DNA of 64,000 nucleotides. It comes from Talinum fruticosum. Lineage: Eukaryota > Streptophyta > Magnoliopsida > Caryophyllales > Talinaceae. The DNA lies in the NCBI GenBank assembly GCA_021018815.1, contig JAITYX010000062.1:3067501-3131500 (forward strand). The letters run 5' to 3'. Made by a program: the position numbers and the translations under genes. Each line of letters opens with the position of its first letter. Within the stretch, counting starts at the first letter, position 1. Positions 50,261-61,249 of the stretch are shown one piece after another. The notes below the pieces were generated by a model. The model was given only the letters and a program-made list of their open reading frames with translations, made no database searches and was not told where the DNA came from.

Positions 50261-51494
50261 TGTTTCAGCAGGAGATAATGCCACCAATGGGAAAGAAATG
50301 AACGGAGATCAGAGGGATCAGAGTCAGAAGAGGAACAAAGTAGTGATCTTTGAACTGGTTTTTGGGTGGTGTGGTTGCTAATGCTGACAAAGTGAGGCTT
50401 TAGAGGGAGAAGACTGGAAATCCAACTACGAGGAAAACATGAGCCCCAGGCCCCCGGCCCCAAGTCAGTTAACTCTACAACAATATATTTTTTCAGATCT
50501 AGACTGTGTTTTTTTTTTTTTTTTTTTGGCTGAGTAAGATCTAGATTATGTTACAAGGAACAGTACTATAATTACACAGATAATGGCGTGAATTTAATGT
50601 ACTCAGTCATCAATTCAAGATTTATGGTTATATTTAAACGGGATTTTTATAATCATCTTCTAATTATCGAATTCAATTATCAATGATTCGAATTGCAATT
50701 CTGAAAGTTTGTGTAGGAATTTATTTCAGAGACAATTGAGCCTACCAACTGACTCGGTGGGAACAGTCCCGATTGAGTTGTCTTACTAAAAGAAAGGAGA
50801 CTCGGAGAGATTTATTAGATGTTGTCAAGCTAATCTACTAGAAAAAAGGAGACTACCTCTTTTAGGTGGATTTGGGGAAGACCTCTCACAATTAAATTAG
50901 AGCCTAATAAACACAAGTCTCTCACCTTAAAAATAAAATTTACCAATAGAACAGTGATGGAGGGACAAGGAGGTGCTTTCTACTACTATTGGAAGAAGGG
51001 CTTTGGGTTGTAGGTATTGTGCTTCCACTCAAGTAGTTTTTGGTTTTGCCGTGTTAGACAGTGAGCCATGAGTTTGCAATGTCAACCTTTACTATTTTTG
51101 GACTATACTGAATTACTTATGTAGATGGGTCAGATAGATTGTATATCCTCATCATCAACTTTTGATTCTGACATATGGGGGAAAATTAGCTTTTTAAAGT
51201 CAAATAAGTTGTTTAACCTAATAAAACAAATAATTTGGACGTTGAGTAAATTAGCTCTTATAAATATTTAATATCTCTTGTATAGCCTTTTAGAAGATCT
51301 ATTTCAATCTTTAGTATAGTTTGATATAGTCACACAACAATTTAGGTGTTCGGAGTAGATGTATGATAGCAATGAGAAATGTATCCTCGTGTGAAAGGTT
51401 TCGACAGAAAGATGGAAATCAACGAGTATGAGTTGAGAGTTACGTGAAAAGTGAGGAGAGAGAGTCCTATTTTCAAGATTTAATATAAGAAGAC
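50261..51494. other. NECAP-like 5' flank and intergenic DNA
   Basis: The first 150-200 bases are probably the 5' UTR and core promoter of the minus-strand NECAP-like gene. A T run occurs at 50510-50527. The rest is AT-rich without a gene. Confidence 0.45.
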
Positions 51495-52224
51495 AACTAA
51501 AACTAGGGTTGGCAATAGGGTGGGTCGGGGCCGGCGGGATATGCCCCCGTCCCCGCCCCGCTCCTCCCTCCGCGCACCCCCTCCGCGGTCGGGTACCCGT
51601 TCCTCATGGGGGCTCGCTATCCTCAAGTTAAATATCAAAATCCCGAAAATCTAAAGCATGCGGGGGAGGTAGCGACATCAACCGGTGAGCAAGAAGACAA
51701 GCGATGGCAGGTAGTGGAGCCAAAGAACCAGAAGAGAGAAGAAGAGAGCGACGGTGGACAACGAGAGGAGAAGAGAAGAGAGCTGAGAGCCGGAGACTCT
51801 CATACATGAGCGCGATTGAGAAAAGAGGGGAAAAAATTTAAGAGACCATAGGGGAGAAGAGGAAGTGAGCTTTGAGAGCCTTGAGAGGAGAAGAAAAGAG
51901 GAGATTTGTAAATGACTTCTTCGGAGCTCTTAGAGAAGGAGCGAGAGAGAAAGATAGAGAGGGAGAGAGCAGCGATTGGGTGCGAGGTGATGCGGTAGCT
52001 TTTATATTTAGGTTTTGGGAGTAAAATTTCTAAAATACCCATATAGTTAAAAAGAAAACAGGGAACGGGGCGGGAAGCGAGAGGAGAATTTCCCCATCCC
52101 CGCCGGGAACGAGATTTTTCCCATCTTCACACCTAACCCATTCAGGGCAGGGATTTTCCCCGTTATGAGGTGGGGTCATGTCGGGGATGAGGATTCCCCA
52201 CCCCAGTGCCAGCCTTAACTAAAA
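51495..52224. mobile_element. Non-autonomous hAT-type element with 8-bp target duplication
   Basis: The element occupies 51503-52216 and is flanked by AACTAAAA at 51495-51502 and 52217-52224, the 8-bp duplication typical of hAT. The left end CTAGGGTTGGCAATAGGGTG and the right end, in reverse complement AAGGCTGGCACTGGGGTGGG, are imperfect inverted repeats. The subterminal regions are very G/C-rich (GGGGCGGG, CCCCGCC). No transposase is encoded. Short frames in the purine-rich centre (51606-51809) have no known relatives. Confidence 0.8.
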
Positions 52225-53039
52225 GCTCTATATTAATCGTGGTAGTTCCTTTTACATCGGGCGGTTGTAATTAATAATTCCTAATTTTTACTGTATTCTT
52301 TGTAAAATGAAGTCTGCTTATACAAAGGAAGTTTTATCTCATGTATATATTTCATATGCATATACATATTGTAATGCAACATTTGTTGTAAGATATTATA
52401 TGGGAATTTTATATACTATATTTTATAAGATTAGCATCTTTGTTTGTATGTAAAAGGATGCACGAAATTTTGGATCTAAGGCCTGAAAATAATTACAAAA
52501 ACTTTATTAGAGCTAGCTGAAAACCACAATCTATTTCCCATAAAATCACTGAGCTTGTTCTTTTACATAAAATTTTATCCTATTGTATGTGAAAGGATAC
52601 ATAAAATGAGACTCTCAATCCCTCGCACCCAAAAATGGAATGCATCTCTTATCAACTACTGGAATTAATTAAATTGATCTTGATTAGTCAGGCACTTTGC
52701 TTATGTTGTAAGGAATTATCCATCTCTTTGGTAGGTTGTATATCCTTTTCCATGGGACATGAATGCCTAAAATGATAATGTTTTAGGCTCGGCATTATTC
52801 TAACTAAATTCAATGTAGAATAGAATATGTATGTTGACTTGTAATGATATAGATTACTTCCTGTAATTTAATATTTATTTTTCTTTAAGTAAGGTTATAA
52901 ATTTGAATCTTGTAAATGAAGAAAATATGTATTGGGATAGCTCTATTCATTATATAGGTCAATAATAGCTTGACAATAGTACATGAAAAAAATACTCCAG
53001 ATCAAAAATAAATTAATTCAAGTATAGATTATTTTTTGG
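52225..53039. other. Intergenic AT-rich DNA
   Basis: No gene or clear repeat is visible. Confidence 0.4.
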
Positions 53040-53389
53040 ATTTTTGGACGGTATTAATCCAACCTTTGGGGATATTGTACAGTATTAATCCAACCTTTAA
53101 TAATATTAGCCCCCAATGATCCAACATTTCACTTTATCTATTGTTTTTATTGTGCAACCTAGTTAGGGTGATTATAACTCAATTATTTGATGACTTAGCA
53201 ATAGAGCAGTCGGATTTTTAAATTAAAGTTAAATCTTTTTTTAATTTTTTATTAATTATCTTTATAATTATCTCAACCCGGTGGCGTATTAGAAACAATA
53301 GATAATATAAAAGGTTAGATTATTAATGGTTAATTTTTAAAAAGTTGGACTAATAGTGTTCAATATCTACAAAGGTTGAATTAATATTG

Positions 53390-53398
<9 letters not shown>
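53040..53398. mobile_element. MITE with inverted repeat arms
   Basis: The left arm, GGACGGTATTAATCCAACCT with a second TATTAATCCAACCTTT, pairs with the right arm. In reverse complement the right arm reads GACAATATTAATTCAACCTT and ACACTATTAGTCCAACTTTT. CTATTG on one side matches CAATAG on the other toward the centre. The arms are about 110-130 bases. A TA microsatellite (about 53394-53420) adjoins the right end. A partly related stretch follows at 53560-53660. Confidence 0.55.

Positions 53399-53420
<22 letters not shown>
53394..53420. repeat. TA microsatellite
   Basis: About 13 AT/TA units in a row adjoin the MITE end. Confidence 0.85.
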
Positions 53421-53424
<4 letters not shown>

Positions 53425-54205
53425 GTTGATTTTGTAATCATATAGTGAATTCAACCACTCTTTCCAAAAAAACAAAAATCAAAACTAATAAAAAGTTGTT
53501 GTCATAAGATGAAAGTTTATAAATTATATGCTATAAAGTGCATGTTATATATATATTATTGGAATTTTGGACTGGAATAATACAAACTTTAGGGGAATTG
53601 ATCAAAATTAATACAAACGTTTTTCTAAGTAGTGAACAGAACGAACTTTGGGGATATTTTGCAATATTAGAATACCACCGAGTTTTATGGATAGAGACTC
53701 GTCGGAAACATATCATGGCAAGTGTATTGGACACATGTACGGCAAAGTCAATTGCTTGACCGAATTTATGAGTATTTATTGGCGGAGTCGGGAAGGTTAA
53801 TTTAATTAAAAAAAAAGAATATGAAACAAAACTAAAAGTTTAGTGGCGAGTTAAGGATTAGAAGATTATATTAACGAGGCTTAATCTCCATCTCTCTTCT
53901 TGTGTTCTCTTTCCCTATAAACGTCTCTTTCCTTAGCAACATCTTCTTCACTCTTTCTCACTCTCTTCATATGTCGAATGCCTATAAAGATCTTAATCTT
54001 TCTTTCTCTCTCTTCGGTTGAAAGTTCAAAATTAGTGTTTGTGAAAATTGGGAGGTAAGAATATCGGGTGGAAGAGGAAGAAGAAATTGGTGGTGGAAGT
54101 GGTTAAAGAGGAAGAAGAAATCGAACGTCGAAGAGATTGAGGTTGAAAAAGGATGTCGAGAGCAAACCGAATTGGAGAGTCTTCAAAAGAGGCTCTCTTC
54201 ATTCA

Positions 54206-54778
54206 ATGGTGGGATCTTCAAAATCAAGCAATGAAACGGTTGGAGATGAATTGGTAAGATGTTTTCATAATGTCCCAGCCATTCAACGAGATATGTAAGA
54301 AGCTCCCAAACAAAGGGAGAAAGTTCCATGGATGCCCTTTATGGAGGGTAATTTCTTTAACAATTATTAGGGAATTTTTGATGAAGTTAGGTTTTCGAAA
54401 GCTGAACAATTGCTCATTGTAAGTGTACTCTTTATGAAAGTTCCCAATCAAAATTGTGGATATTTCAAGTGTAATGGTGATGAAAATGTAAGCTTGAATG
54501 AAAAGAATGAGATATTGGAAGAACGAGTGGAAGAATTGATTAGTCTTATACTTAATTTGAATATGGAAGTGAAAAATATGAAGGAAATGATGATTGAGAG
54601 TAACAAGGGAATCATCCAAGCAGAGGTATCAAGTGAAGTTAGAGACTTAATTGAAGAGAACAACAAATTAAGGAAGAAATTATCTAAAGAGAAGGTGAAG
54701 AGGGACAAGGCAAATGGGCAATTGAAAGCTTACAAAGATGAGCTCAAGTGTATAAGGAAGAATGGAAATCGGGGTTGA
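54206..54778 (+). pseudogene. GRF-type zinc-finger and coiled-coil protein remnant
   Basis: An ATG at 54206 opens a 30-codon frame ending RCFHNVPAIQRDM. A shifted frame continues with KGRKFHGCPLW, and a third frame (54410-54778) with NCGYFKC followed by about 95 residues rich in Glu, Lys, Leu and Asn with heptad spacing. The order Cys, then HGCP, then CGYFKW-like is the pattern of GRF zinc fingers. In plants these often precede a coiled coil and a membrane tail and are frequently linked to transposons. Two frameshifts break it. It lies 0.8 kb from the end of the MULE transposase and on the opposite strand, so a link to that element is possible but unproven. Confidence 0.5.
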
Positions 54779-55566
54779 CTTTATTTGTTAACATTTGTAG
54801 TGGTTGGAGTTCCGTTAGTTAAGTTCATTAAAGAGGGGAGAGTGGGGGAGGGTAAATGGTCTCTATTGTTGGAAGGTTGGTTGGTGAAAATGTAATGAGG
54901 TTGATGAATGTTACAATTGTATAACCTCTTTTGTTACCTTATTAAATTGTATGTCACGAGTTTAGCACTTAGTTTGGCCTCTTTTGTGAAATGAAGTTTA
55001 TGTGTTCCTTATGAACTTGCTTTGTCTGTTTATGTTTGGGTGGTGAAAATATGACTAAGTAGCTTTATGAAGTTGTTGTTTATGTCATAAGGAAGATAAT
55101 TGTGCTTGCTATTAGCTTACTTGCAATGAAGTTGTCATATGTTTAGTAGGATGAAAAGTAATACATATAAAATGCATGGAAGACAATGTAATGGAAAGCA
55201 AAATATGTATAAGATCATTAGTCCGAATAATAATATTTGAACACCATGATTGTTAGTTAGATAAGCAAAGCACAAATAACAAGCTTATGCTTTAATCAAA
55301 ATATATATTCTGCATACCCACACAATTAGTTGTCGATCAAATTACAAGGCTTCATACAAAAATCAGAAATTAATAGGCTGAACACGGAATTAGTTGCTGA
55401 CTCACTGAAGTTTGAGTCAAGAAAGTTGCATGCTCAAGCCGAACAGAGGATGATATCCTACTTGAAGTTGCTGCAACCTGGGAAAAAAAAAAAAAAACAA
55501 AACGGTGTCGGTTAATATGGAACATTGGTGAGGGTAGTTGTAAATGCATTATCTAAATGAAGATAA
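54779..55566. other. Intergenic DNA next to the MULE
   Basis: No gene is visible. An A run occurs at 55484-55497. It may contain the unrecognised end of the MULE. Confidence 0.4.
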
Positions 55567-56783
55567 ATACATACATTATCTTATTGTTGCCTTCGGTTGT
55601 TGCACTTGCTTCCCTTTCCTCTTCCCCGTCCCCTACTAGTGGAAGGTGCAGCGGTTGCATCAAGGTACCTATCAATGGAGTTTTTCTTGGTCCGCCCTCC
55701 CTCTCCTTTGTGGGCGTACAACATTGGTGGTTTGGGCATCCTTATCGGGACATGTCCTCTTATTACGACTTATTTTATGGTAGATGGTGCATGTCATTTC
55801 CTTCCCATGTCTAGTTAGGTGGCCTGGTCTCTTAGGATCTTCATGAGGATCCTTTCTCCTATTTTTCTATAGTCTACTAGGCATAACTTTGACTTTTGGG
55901 GGATCTAGAGGCATGTCTTTGAGTAGCCAATGTTTTTCCCCAACATATGGTAAGATAGGAAATTCATAAGCTTACATGTACATTTCCATTTTCAAAAATG
56001 GGTGGATGAAGTCCTCAATATCTTCTTTGAGCTAAGTAGCGTAGGCAATAGCATGATAACATGGTATTTCGATTAAATCCCACTTTCTGCATGTACGTGT
56101 TGCAACATTCATGTCTACATGGAGGCTATCAAGCCTATGAATAACCTCAAACACCTTGTTTCCAGAAGGGATGAGCATACAATTTCTAAACTCCTCTCTT
56201 TCTTTTTAAACTTTGCCCTTATTCTAAGACAAACGTCATCATCAAAATTTTCTATTTGTGCTCTCTTAACAACTAGCTTTGCATCAATGCTATTCTAATG
56301 TCCTCAAGCATGAATATGATATACTTAGACCTAGCTTGAACTATGTAAGCATTGAAAGTTTCAGTCATGTTGTTCGCAATATAGTCACACTTACTTTGTG
56401 TACTTACAAAGGCTCCGTAGAAGGTCTTGGGGTTGTCGGCAACAAAGTCATGGGAAATAATGGGAAAGGCTTTCTTCGAGTTCATCCAAGGTTATGTTGA
56501 AGTCGGTTTCATTCTATGCCTTTACTACATACCAGAACAACTTGAAATCTTCTCCTTTGTGTTTTTTTTTTTTTTTTTTGCCAATTTGCATAGATCGTCA
56601 TGCGGCACAACTTTGGTGCTCTGCCTTAGGTAACACAACTTGCACTGTATACAATATGGCTTGAGGTTGAAAGTTAGCAAACTTTGAGTATTCGCAAAAT
56701 AGATGTAAAAGAACATGTATGATTGTTCTTAATTAATAAACATATGAAAATAAGGCAAATAGATGTGGAAGTTGTTACCTTAT
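55567..56783 (-). pseudogene. MULE (MuDR-type) transposase, C-terminal part
   Basis: On the minus strand, 56273-56485 encodes CDYIANNMTETFNAYI and MLEDIRIALMQ, the conserved block behind the MuDR catalytic core. Further on, near 56040-56150, comes a SWIM zinc finger (VDMNVATRTCRKWDL, then IPCYHAIA). Next are a DFIHPF segment, an EKHWLL segment and a basic Gly/Arg-rich end (RGRGRGKGSK near 55590). The N-terminal part lies beyond the gypsy element at 63486-64000. Several stops and frameshifts are present, so the gene is dead apart from the insertion. Confidence 0.8.
56779..56783. repeat. Target-site duplication of the gypsy element (left)
   Basis: CTTAT precedes the left LTR, and the same five bases follow the right LTR at 63481-63485. 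Confidence 0.85.
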
Positions 56784-57016
56784 TGTTTGAGCTTGTACCG
56801 AAGCAATATTGGTACTCCTAACGCTAGGTTTTAGCTCATGATTTTGACTAATTTAGACTTCTTGTATATATTTTTATGCTTTGTTTGGAAAGAGGTTAAG
56901 AAACAAGAAACTCGGAGCTATCGAAGATTTGAGGAGCCAAACGAAAGTTCGAGGTTTGAGGTTCGGGCCGAGGAAACGAAGATCAAGTCACGAAGAAAAA
57001 AGCCCAGCAGTTCATG

Positions 57017-57068
57017 GCACGGTCGTGCCGGAACATGGTATGATCGTGCCGGTTGGCACAACCGTGCC
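57017..57068. repeat. GGCACGGTCGTGCC palindrome cluster in the gypsy LTR
   Basis: Three near-copies of the 14-base palindrome GGCACGGTCGTGCC or its variants lie within about 50 bases, with a fourth, GGCACGGTCATGACC, at 57105. The counterpart in LTR2 at 62540-62600 is partly decayed. Similar motifs occur at 28903-29010. Confidence 0.75.
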
Positions 57069-57629
57069 ATAGTGTGTCTTTTGTTAAATTGAGAACCGAG
57101 AGGTTTGGCACGGTCATGACCATGCCAAATTAGATTCTGGGCTGTATAAATACATTGTTTTGACCCCTGAAAAGGGAGTTCGTCATTTTGAGGATTTTTT
57201 AGAGTTTTTCATCGGTTTTTCTATCTAAACTCTCTTGCTATTTTGAGTTTGAATCAATGCAAGTTTCAGTTTTTCTATTTCCATCTAATTCCTTTGCCAA
57301 TCTTCTTTAGTTTGATGGTATTTTCAAGCATTTTGGTTGATACTCTATTTTGAATCTTGCAAAGTCCAATGCAAATCCCCTCTTTTAGGTGAGAGAGAGG
57401 GCAAAAGTGAGTAAAGACTCACATTTGATTAGCTTGGAGGCTTTTCCTTACTTTTACAATCTCAAACACCACTTTAGTTGCATTAGTGCTATTGATTTCT
57501 CTCTTTTCCCGTTTCTCTTTAGTTTTTCAATATTAGACCCATAAAATAAGTACCTTTGAATGGAGAAATCTGCTTGAGATTGAATATGAAAGTGATATTG
57601 AAAGTGCTTTGAATGGGTAGTCTGTTTCG

Positions 57630-58672
57630 GGGTTATTAACATCCATACCCCTCGTACTATCTTTGCAATCATTTTTACGCCCATGTCGTATTGAAAATTA
57701 TTTTCATACCCCCGACCTTCTTGACATATTAGAGTTGTAGGTAAAGTTGGGATTTTAAGTTGACCGGAGACATGAAAAGACTAAAATGCACTCTACACTC
57801 TTCCTCCTCTGTTCCTCCCTCTTTCTTACTTTCTTCTCTGCTTTATCATCAACAACTCAACAGTTACTTCTCCCTTTAACTCACTCTCTCTCCAAAGCCC
57901 AATTCACCTCCACCCACCACCTCCTCAAGTCCACTTGCCGCTATGTCCGCCGCCCGCCACCACCTCCTCAAGTCCCCTGTTTTCCCTTCTCCCTTTGTCT
58001 CTATGAAGCTGGGCAATGAAGCTTCCATCGCCATAAGCGTAGTAGAATGAAGGGCATGCGAAGTTCGGGCAATCGGAGGTCTCCATGTCCTCAAGCGGGC
58101 ACATGGCCATGGCACGGAGGTCGGAGGAGGAAAGAGAAGAGTGAGCGGTGGAGCATGCTCTCAACTTGCACGGGAGGAAAGAGGTTTTCGAGACGTTGAG
58201 AGGAGAGAGAGTGTCGGGCTCGAACTTGCCTTCGCAAAGGATGTATTCGAAGGGAGAGCGGGGGAACCATTCGAAGCGAGAATGGGGAGAGAGGGAGGGA
58301 GACTTGTTGGTTGCGATGGGTTTGCGTTTGGCATGCCGGCGGTGGCGGGCGGCGGACATAGCGACAGTGGACTTGAGGAGGTGGTGGGTGGAGGTGAATT
58401 GGGCTTTGGAGAGAGAGTGAGTCAAAGGGAGAAGTAACTGTTGAGTTGTTGATGATGAAGCGAGAGAAGAAAGTAAGAAAGAGGGAGGAACGAGAGGAGG
58501 AAGAGTGTAGAGGGCATTTTAGTCTTTTCACATCTCCGGTCAACTTAAAATCCCAACTGTACCTACAACTCTAATATGTCGAGTAAGGTCGGGGGTATGA
58601 AAATAATTTTCAATACGACATGGGCGAGAAAAATGATTGCGGCATAGTACGAGGGTACGGATGTTAATAATC
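57630..58672. mobile_element. Inverted-repeat element with captured aspartic protease gene fragment
   Basis: The arms 57630-57962 and 58341-58672 are inverted copies (about 330 bases each) around a 380-base centre. The ends read GGTTATTAACATCC and, in reverse complement, GATTATTAACATCC. LTR2 lacks this block, which proves insertion into LTR1. On the minus strand (58545 to about 57976) the frame resembles a plant pepsin-type aspartic protease: LTHSL/THSLSKAQFTSTHHLL near the start, then FEYILCEGKFEPDTLSP, then FYYAYGDGSFIAQLHRD. The N-terminal part is repeated on the plus strand in the left arm (57786-57962). The stretch that should carry the catalytic DTGS is absent. The target duplication is unresolved. 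Confidence 0.8.
57976..58545 (-). pseudogene. Captured fragment of an aspartic protease gene (At4g16563-like)
   Basis: This is the sense copy inside the inverted-repeat element. It has a signal-peptide-like hydrophobic start (SSLFLTFFS), a THSLSKAQFTSTHHLLKST segment, a WFPRSPFEYILCEGKFEPDT segment that in the family follows the first active site, and FYYAYGDGSFIAQLHRD. The family is the nepenthesin-like A1 proteases, secreted or vacuolar. The resemblance to the Arabidopsis At4g16563 protein is from memory. The first catalytic Asp region is deleted and the frame then runs into antisense arm sequence, so no protease can result. Confidence 0.6.
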
Positions 58673-59008
58673 CTATCCTAATCTCTCTCTTTTTACATTT
58701 TGCTTAGTTGTGGCTATTTAGGATTATTGGTATTTACTTTTCTAGTTGTGGATATCTAGAATTGTTATTGGTTTTTGAGTAATTGTAAAATGGGTGATAT
58801 ATTCGGGAAGAAGTTTGGTTGTTCCGAGCCATGTGGGTTTGATCACCCTAAGATAGTTTAATTGTAGTATGATTGTTAGTTTTAGTATTATTTGCTATTT
58901 TGGTAGTTTATTTATTGAACCTTATTCAATCAAAACACTAGTGGTAATTACATTCCATCCCCGAAAAGGACATTTCCTAAACCCTTGAATTATGGCGAAT
59001 AAATTTTT

Positions 59009-59026
59009 TGGTGCCATTGCTAGGGA
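59009..59026 (+). other. Primer binding site of the gypsy element, tRNA-Asp type, decayed
   Basis: TGGTGCCATTGCTAGGGA lies seven bases inside the 5' LTR. It corresponds to the TGGCGCCGTTGCCGGGGA type used by Athila-like elements. The differences are all C-to-T or G-to-A, as expected from deamination of methylated cytosines. Confidence 0.7.
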
Positions 59027-59164
59027 TGGAGGCATTAAATTACCATCGATTTTTGATCGAATAGTGTATATAAATATTTGTTTTGCTCTGTTTTTTGAAA
59101 AAATAAATCTAAAAAAAGATAAAAATAGAAAATCTACAAAAATGGCACATTGTTCTTGTGTTGA

Positions 59165-61030
59165 ATGAGTGTTTGGCTTCGGGATCCAAATAGTGGTAGA
59201 TTAATTAGAAGTGACGAAGAAACCGAATCCCTACCCCCATTTAACCAGGAAATGGCCGAGAATGATCAAGTGACGGAACGAGAAATTGAACCTCGTAGGA
59301 CTCTTAATGACATCTTTTACCCACCGAGGTCCACTCTTCCCTCTTATTTCAATCTCCCGGACCTCCAAATTGGAACTCAATTTGTTCTTCGGTCCCAATA
59401 CACTCAAATGGTTCCCACATTTTCCGGGACTGAAGCACCTTACATGTTCTTGAGAGAGTTTGAGGAACTCAATTTGTTCTTCGGTCCCAATACACTCAAA
59501 TGGTTCCCACATTTTCTGGGACTGAAACACCTTACATGTTCTTGAGAGAGTTTGAGAAACTCAATTTGTTCTTCGGTCCCAATACACTCAAATGCTTCCC
59601 ACATTTTCTGGGACTGAAGCACCTTACATGTTCTTGAGAGAGTTTGAGGAAGTGTGTCAAATGGTTCACTTTAATAATGTTTCAACTGATATTGTAAGGC
59701 TAAGACTTATTCCATTCGCCTTGAGAGACATGGAAAAGAGTGGATGTATAGCCTTCCTGCTTGTTCCATTGCTACATGGGATGTTTGTGCGGGTGTTTCT
59801 TCAAAAGTATTTTCCAAACGGAAAAATTGTCCAGTTTAGGAATAAGATTGATCCTTCATGCAACAAGAAAAAATGTCTTTTTGGAAATACTTTGAGAGGT
59901 TCAAGGATCTTTTGTCCCAATGCCCTCATCATGGTCTTGAATTATCTCGTTTGTGTCAAATTGTTTATGAGGGTCTTGATCAACAAACCCGGACTATGAT
60001 TGAATCTATGTGTCAAGATGGTTTTTTTTTTTAATATGACCAATGATGAGGAATGAGACTTTTTGAAGACAGAGCCAAAAAGACCATGCATTAGGAAACT
60101 ACAAGGGACGAAAGTTTAAGTGGTAAAATTATCGGTGGTCACAAGGGAGGGATGCATATGGTGAATGACACGAGTTTCTTTGATTCGAAGGTCGCCTCCC
60201 TTGAAATCATGATTAAAGGTCTTGCTCTTACACAAGTCAAGCCCCAAGCTCACAATCTAGCTACTTGCTCCTAATGTCAATCAAGTGATCATTCTTTGAG
60301 TGCTTGCCCATATTTCGCTCAACAATTGGCTACTAGCCATGCGCATGTCAATGCGGCCTTTCAAAGGCCCAAGTTTGATCCATACTCCCCTACTTATAAT
60401 CTGGGATGGGCGAAGCATCCAAATTTATCATGGATGAGGCTGAATGCTTCAATGCCTAATAATCAAGGAGGTTTCCAAAGAAACTCTTCTAATTCACAAT
60501 TCACTAGGCCCCCTCCAAGGTGCATACAATGCATCAAGAAGGCTCCCTCAACCATTTGTGGCGCATTCTCAACCTCCACCAGGTTATAATGAATATGATA
60601 GAATGGAGAAAAGATTTAATGACATGGAAATGGCAATGAAAGCTAATATGGAGAAAATGATGAGAACAATGAACGAACAATTCTCCCAATTTGTCATGGT
60701 GAATAGGGAGAAGGGTGTGTTTCCTAGCCAACTGGAGGTAGATCTAATGGGAAGTTCTTCATTTTCTCCTAATGATCTGAAAGGGAAAGATCACAATGAT
60801 GTACGAAAAGTGAATGTCGTGATAACTTTGAGATCGGGGAGGGAAATTGATACTCATGTTGGTGAACCTACTTGTGATGCTAATAATGATGAAAATCCCC
60901 ACCCTCCTCTTGATTGTGATTCCAATGTGGTATATGAACCTTCTTCTAGTCCTATGGAAAATGAACCTTCTTCTAGTTCATCCATTGATTTGAGTAGAGC
61001 AGAGCCTAAGGAAAACTCCGGTCACCGTTG
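59165..61030 (+). pseudogene. Gypsy gag (Athila-like), broken by a 92-bp triplication
   Basis: The start MSVWLRDPNSGRLIRSDEE at 59165 leads to LPSYFNLPDL and FSGTEAPYMFLREFEE. The gag core continues with RLRLIPFALRDMEK and VFLQKYFPNGK (59590-59850), then an RFKDL/CPHHGLEL-like stretch in another frame. A Pro/Asn-rich part has FDPYSPTYNLGWAKHPNLSW (60380-60440), and a Met/Glu-rich helix (60590-60690) follows. A 92-bp unit occurs three times from 59374. Because 92 is not a multiple of three, each extra copy shifts the frame. The protein would be the capsid precursor. Later stops also disrupt it. Confidence 0.8.
59374..59650 (+). repeat. Three tandem copies of a 92-bp unit in gag
   Basis: Copies begin AACTCAATTTGTTCTTCGGT at 59374, 59466 and 59558 and are almost identical over 92 bases. 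They include the segment coding for FSGTEAPYMFLREFEE. Confidence 0.95.
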
Positions 61031-61249
61031 ATACATCTATAGTTCTAAGGTTACTCCCCTACAAGGGTTCCAAAGCACGTTCCTCCTTTCCCTAATCGTC
61101 TTAAGGAGAAGAAAGACCAAACCCATGTTGATAAGATACAAGAAACATTTTCTCAAGTCAAAATCAACATCCTTTTGCTTGATTCCATTTCACAAATGCC
61201 ACCATATGCCAAGTTTTTCAAGTAGTTTTGCACCACTAAAAAAACAACA

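Larger units (their letters stand above)
56784..59001 (+). repeat. 5' LTR of the gypsy element, interrupted by an inverted-repeat element
   Basis: It matches LTR2 (62319-63480) over its whole length except for about 1.05 kb of extra sequence at about 57620-58680. The ends are eroded (TGTTTG and CGAATA against TGTTCG and CGAACA in LTR2). A TATA-like GTATAAATAC occurs at 57143 and in LTR2 at about 62674. Confidence 0.9.

Noticed and set aside
57925..58425. A 166-codon minus-strand frame as an active protease gene
   Set aside because: It lies inside an inverted-repeat transposon, lacks the catalytic DTGS region and ends in antisense arm sequence.
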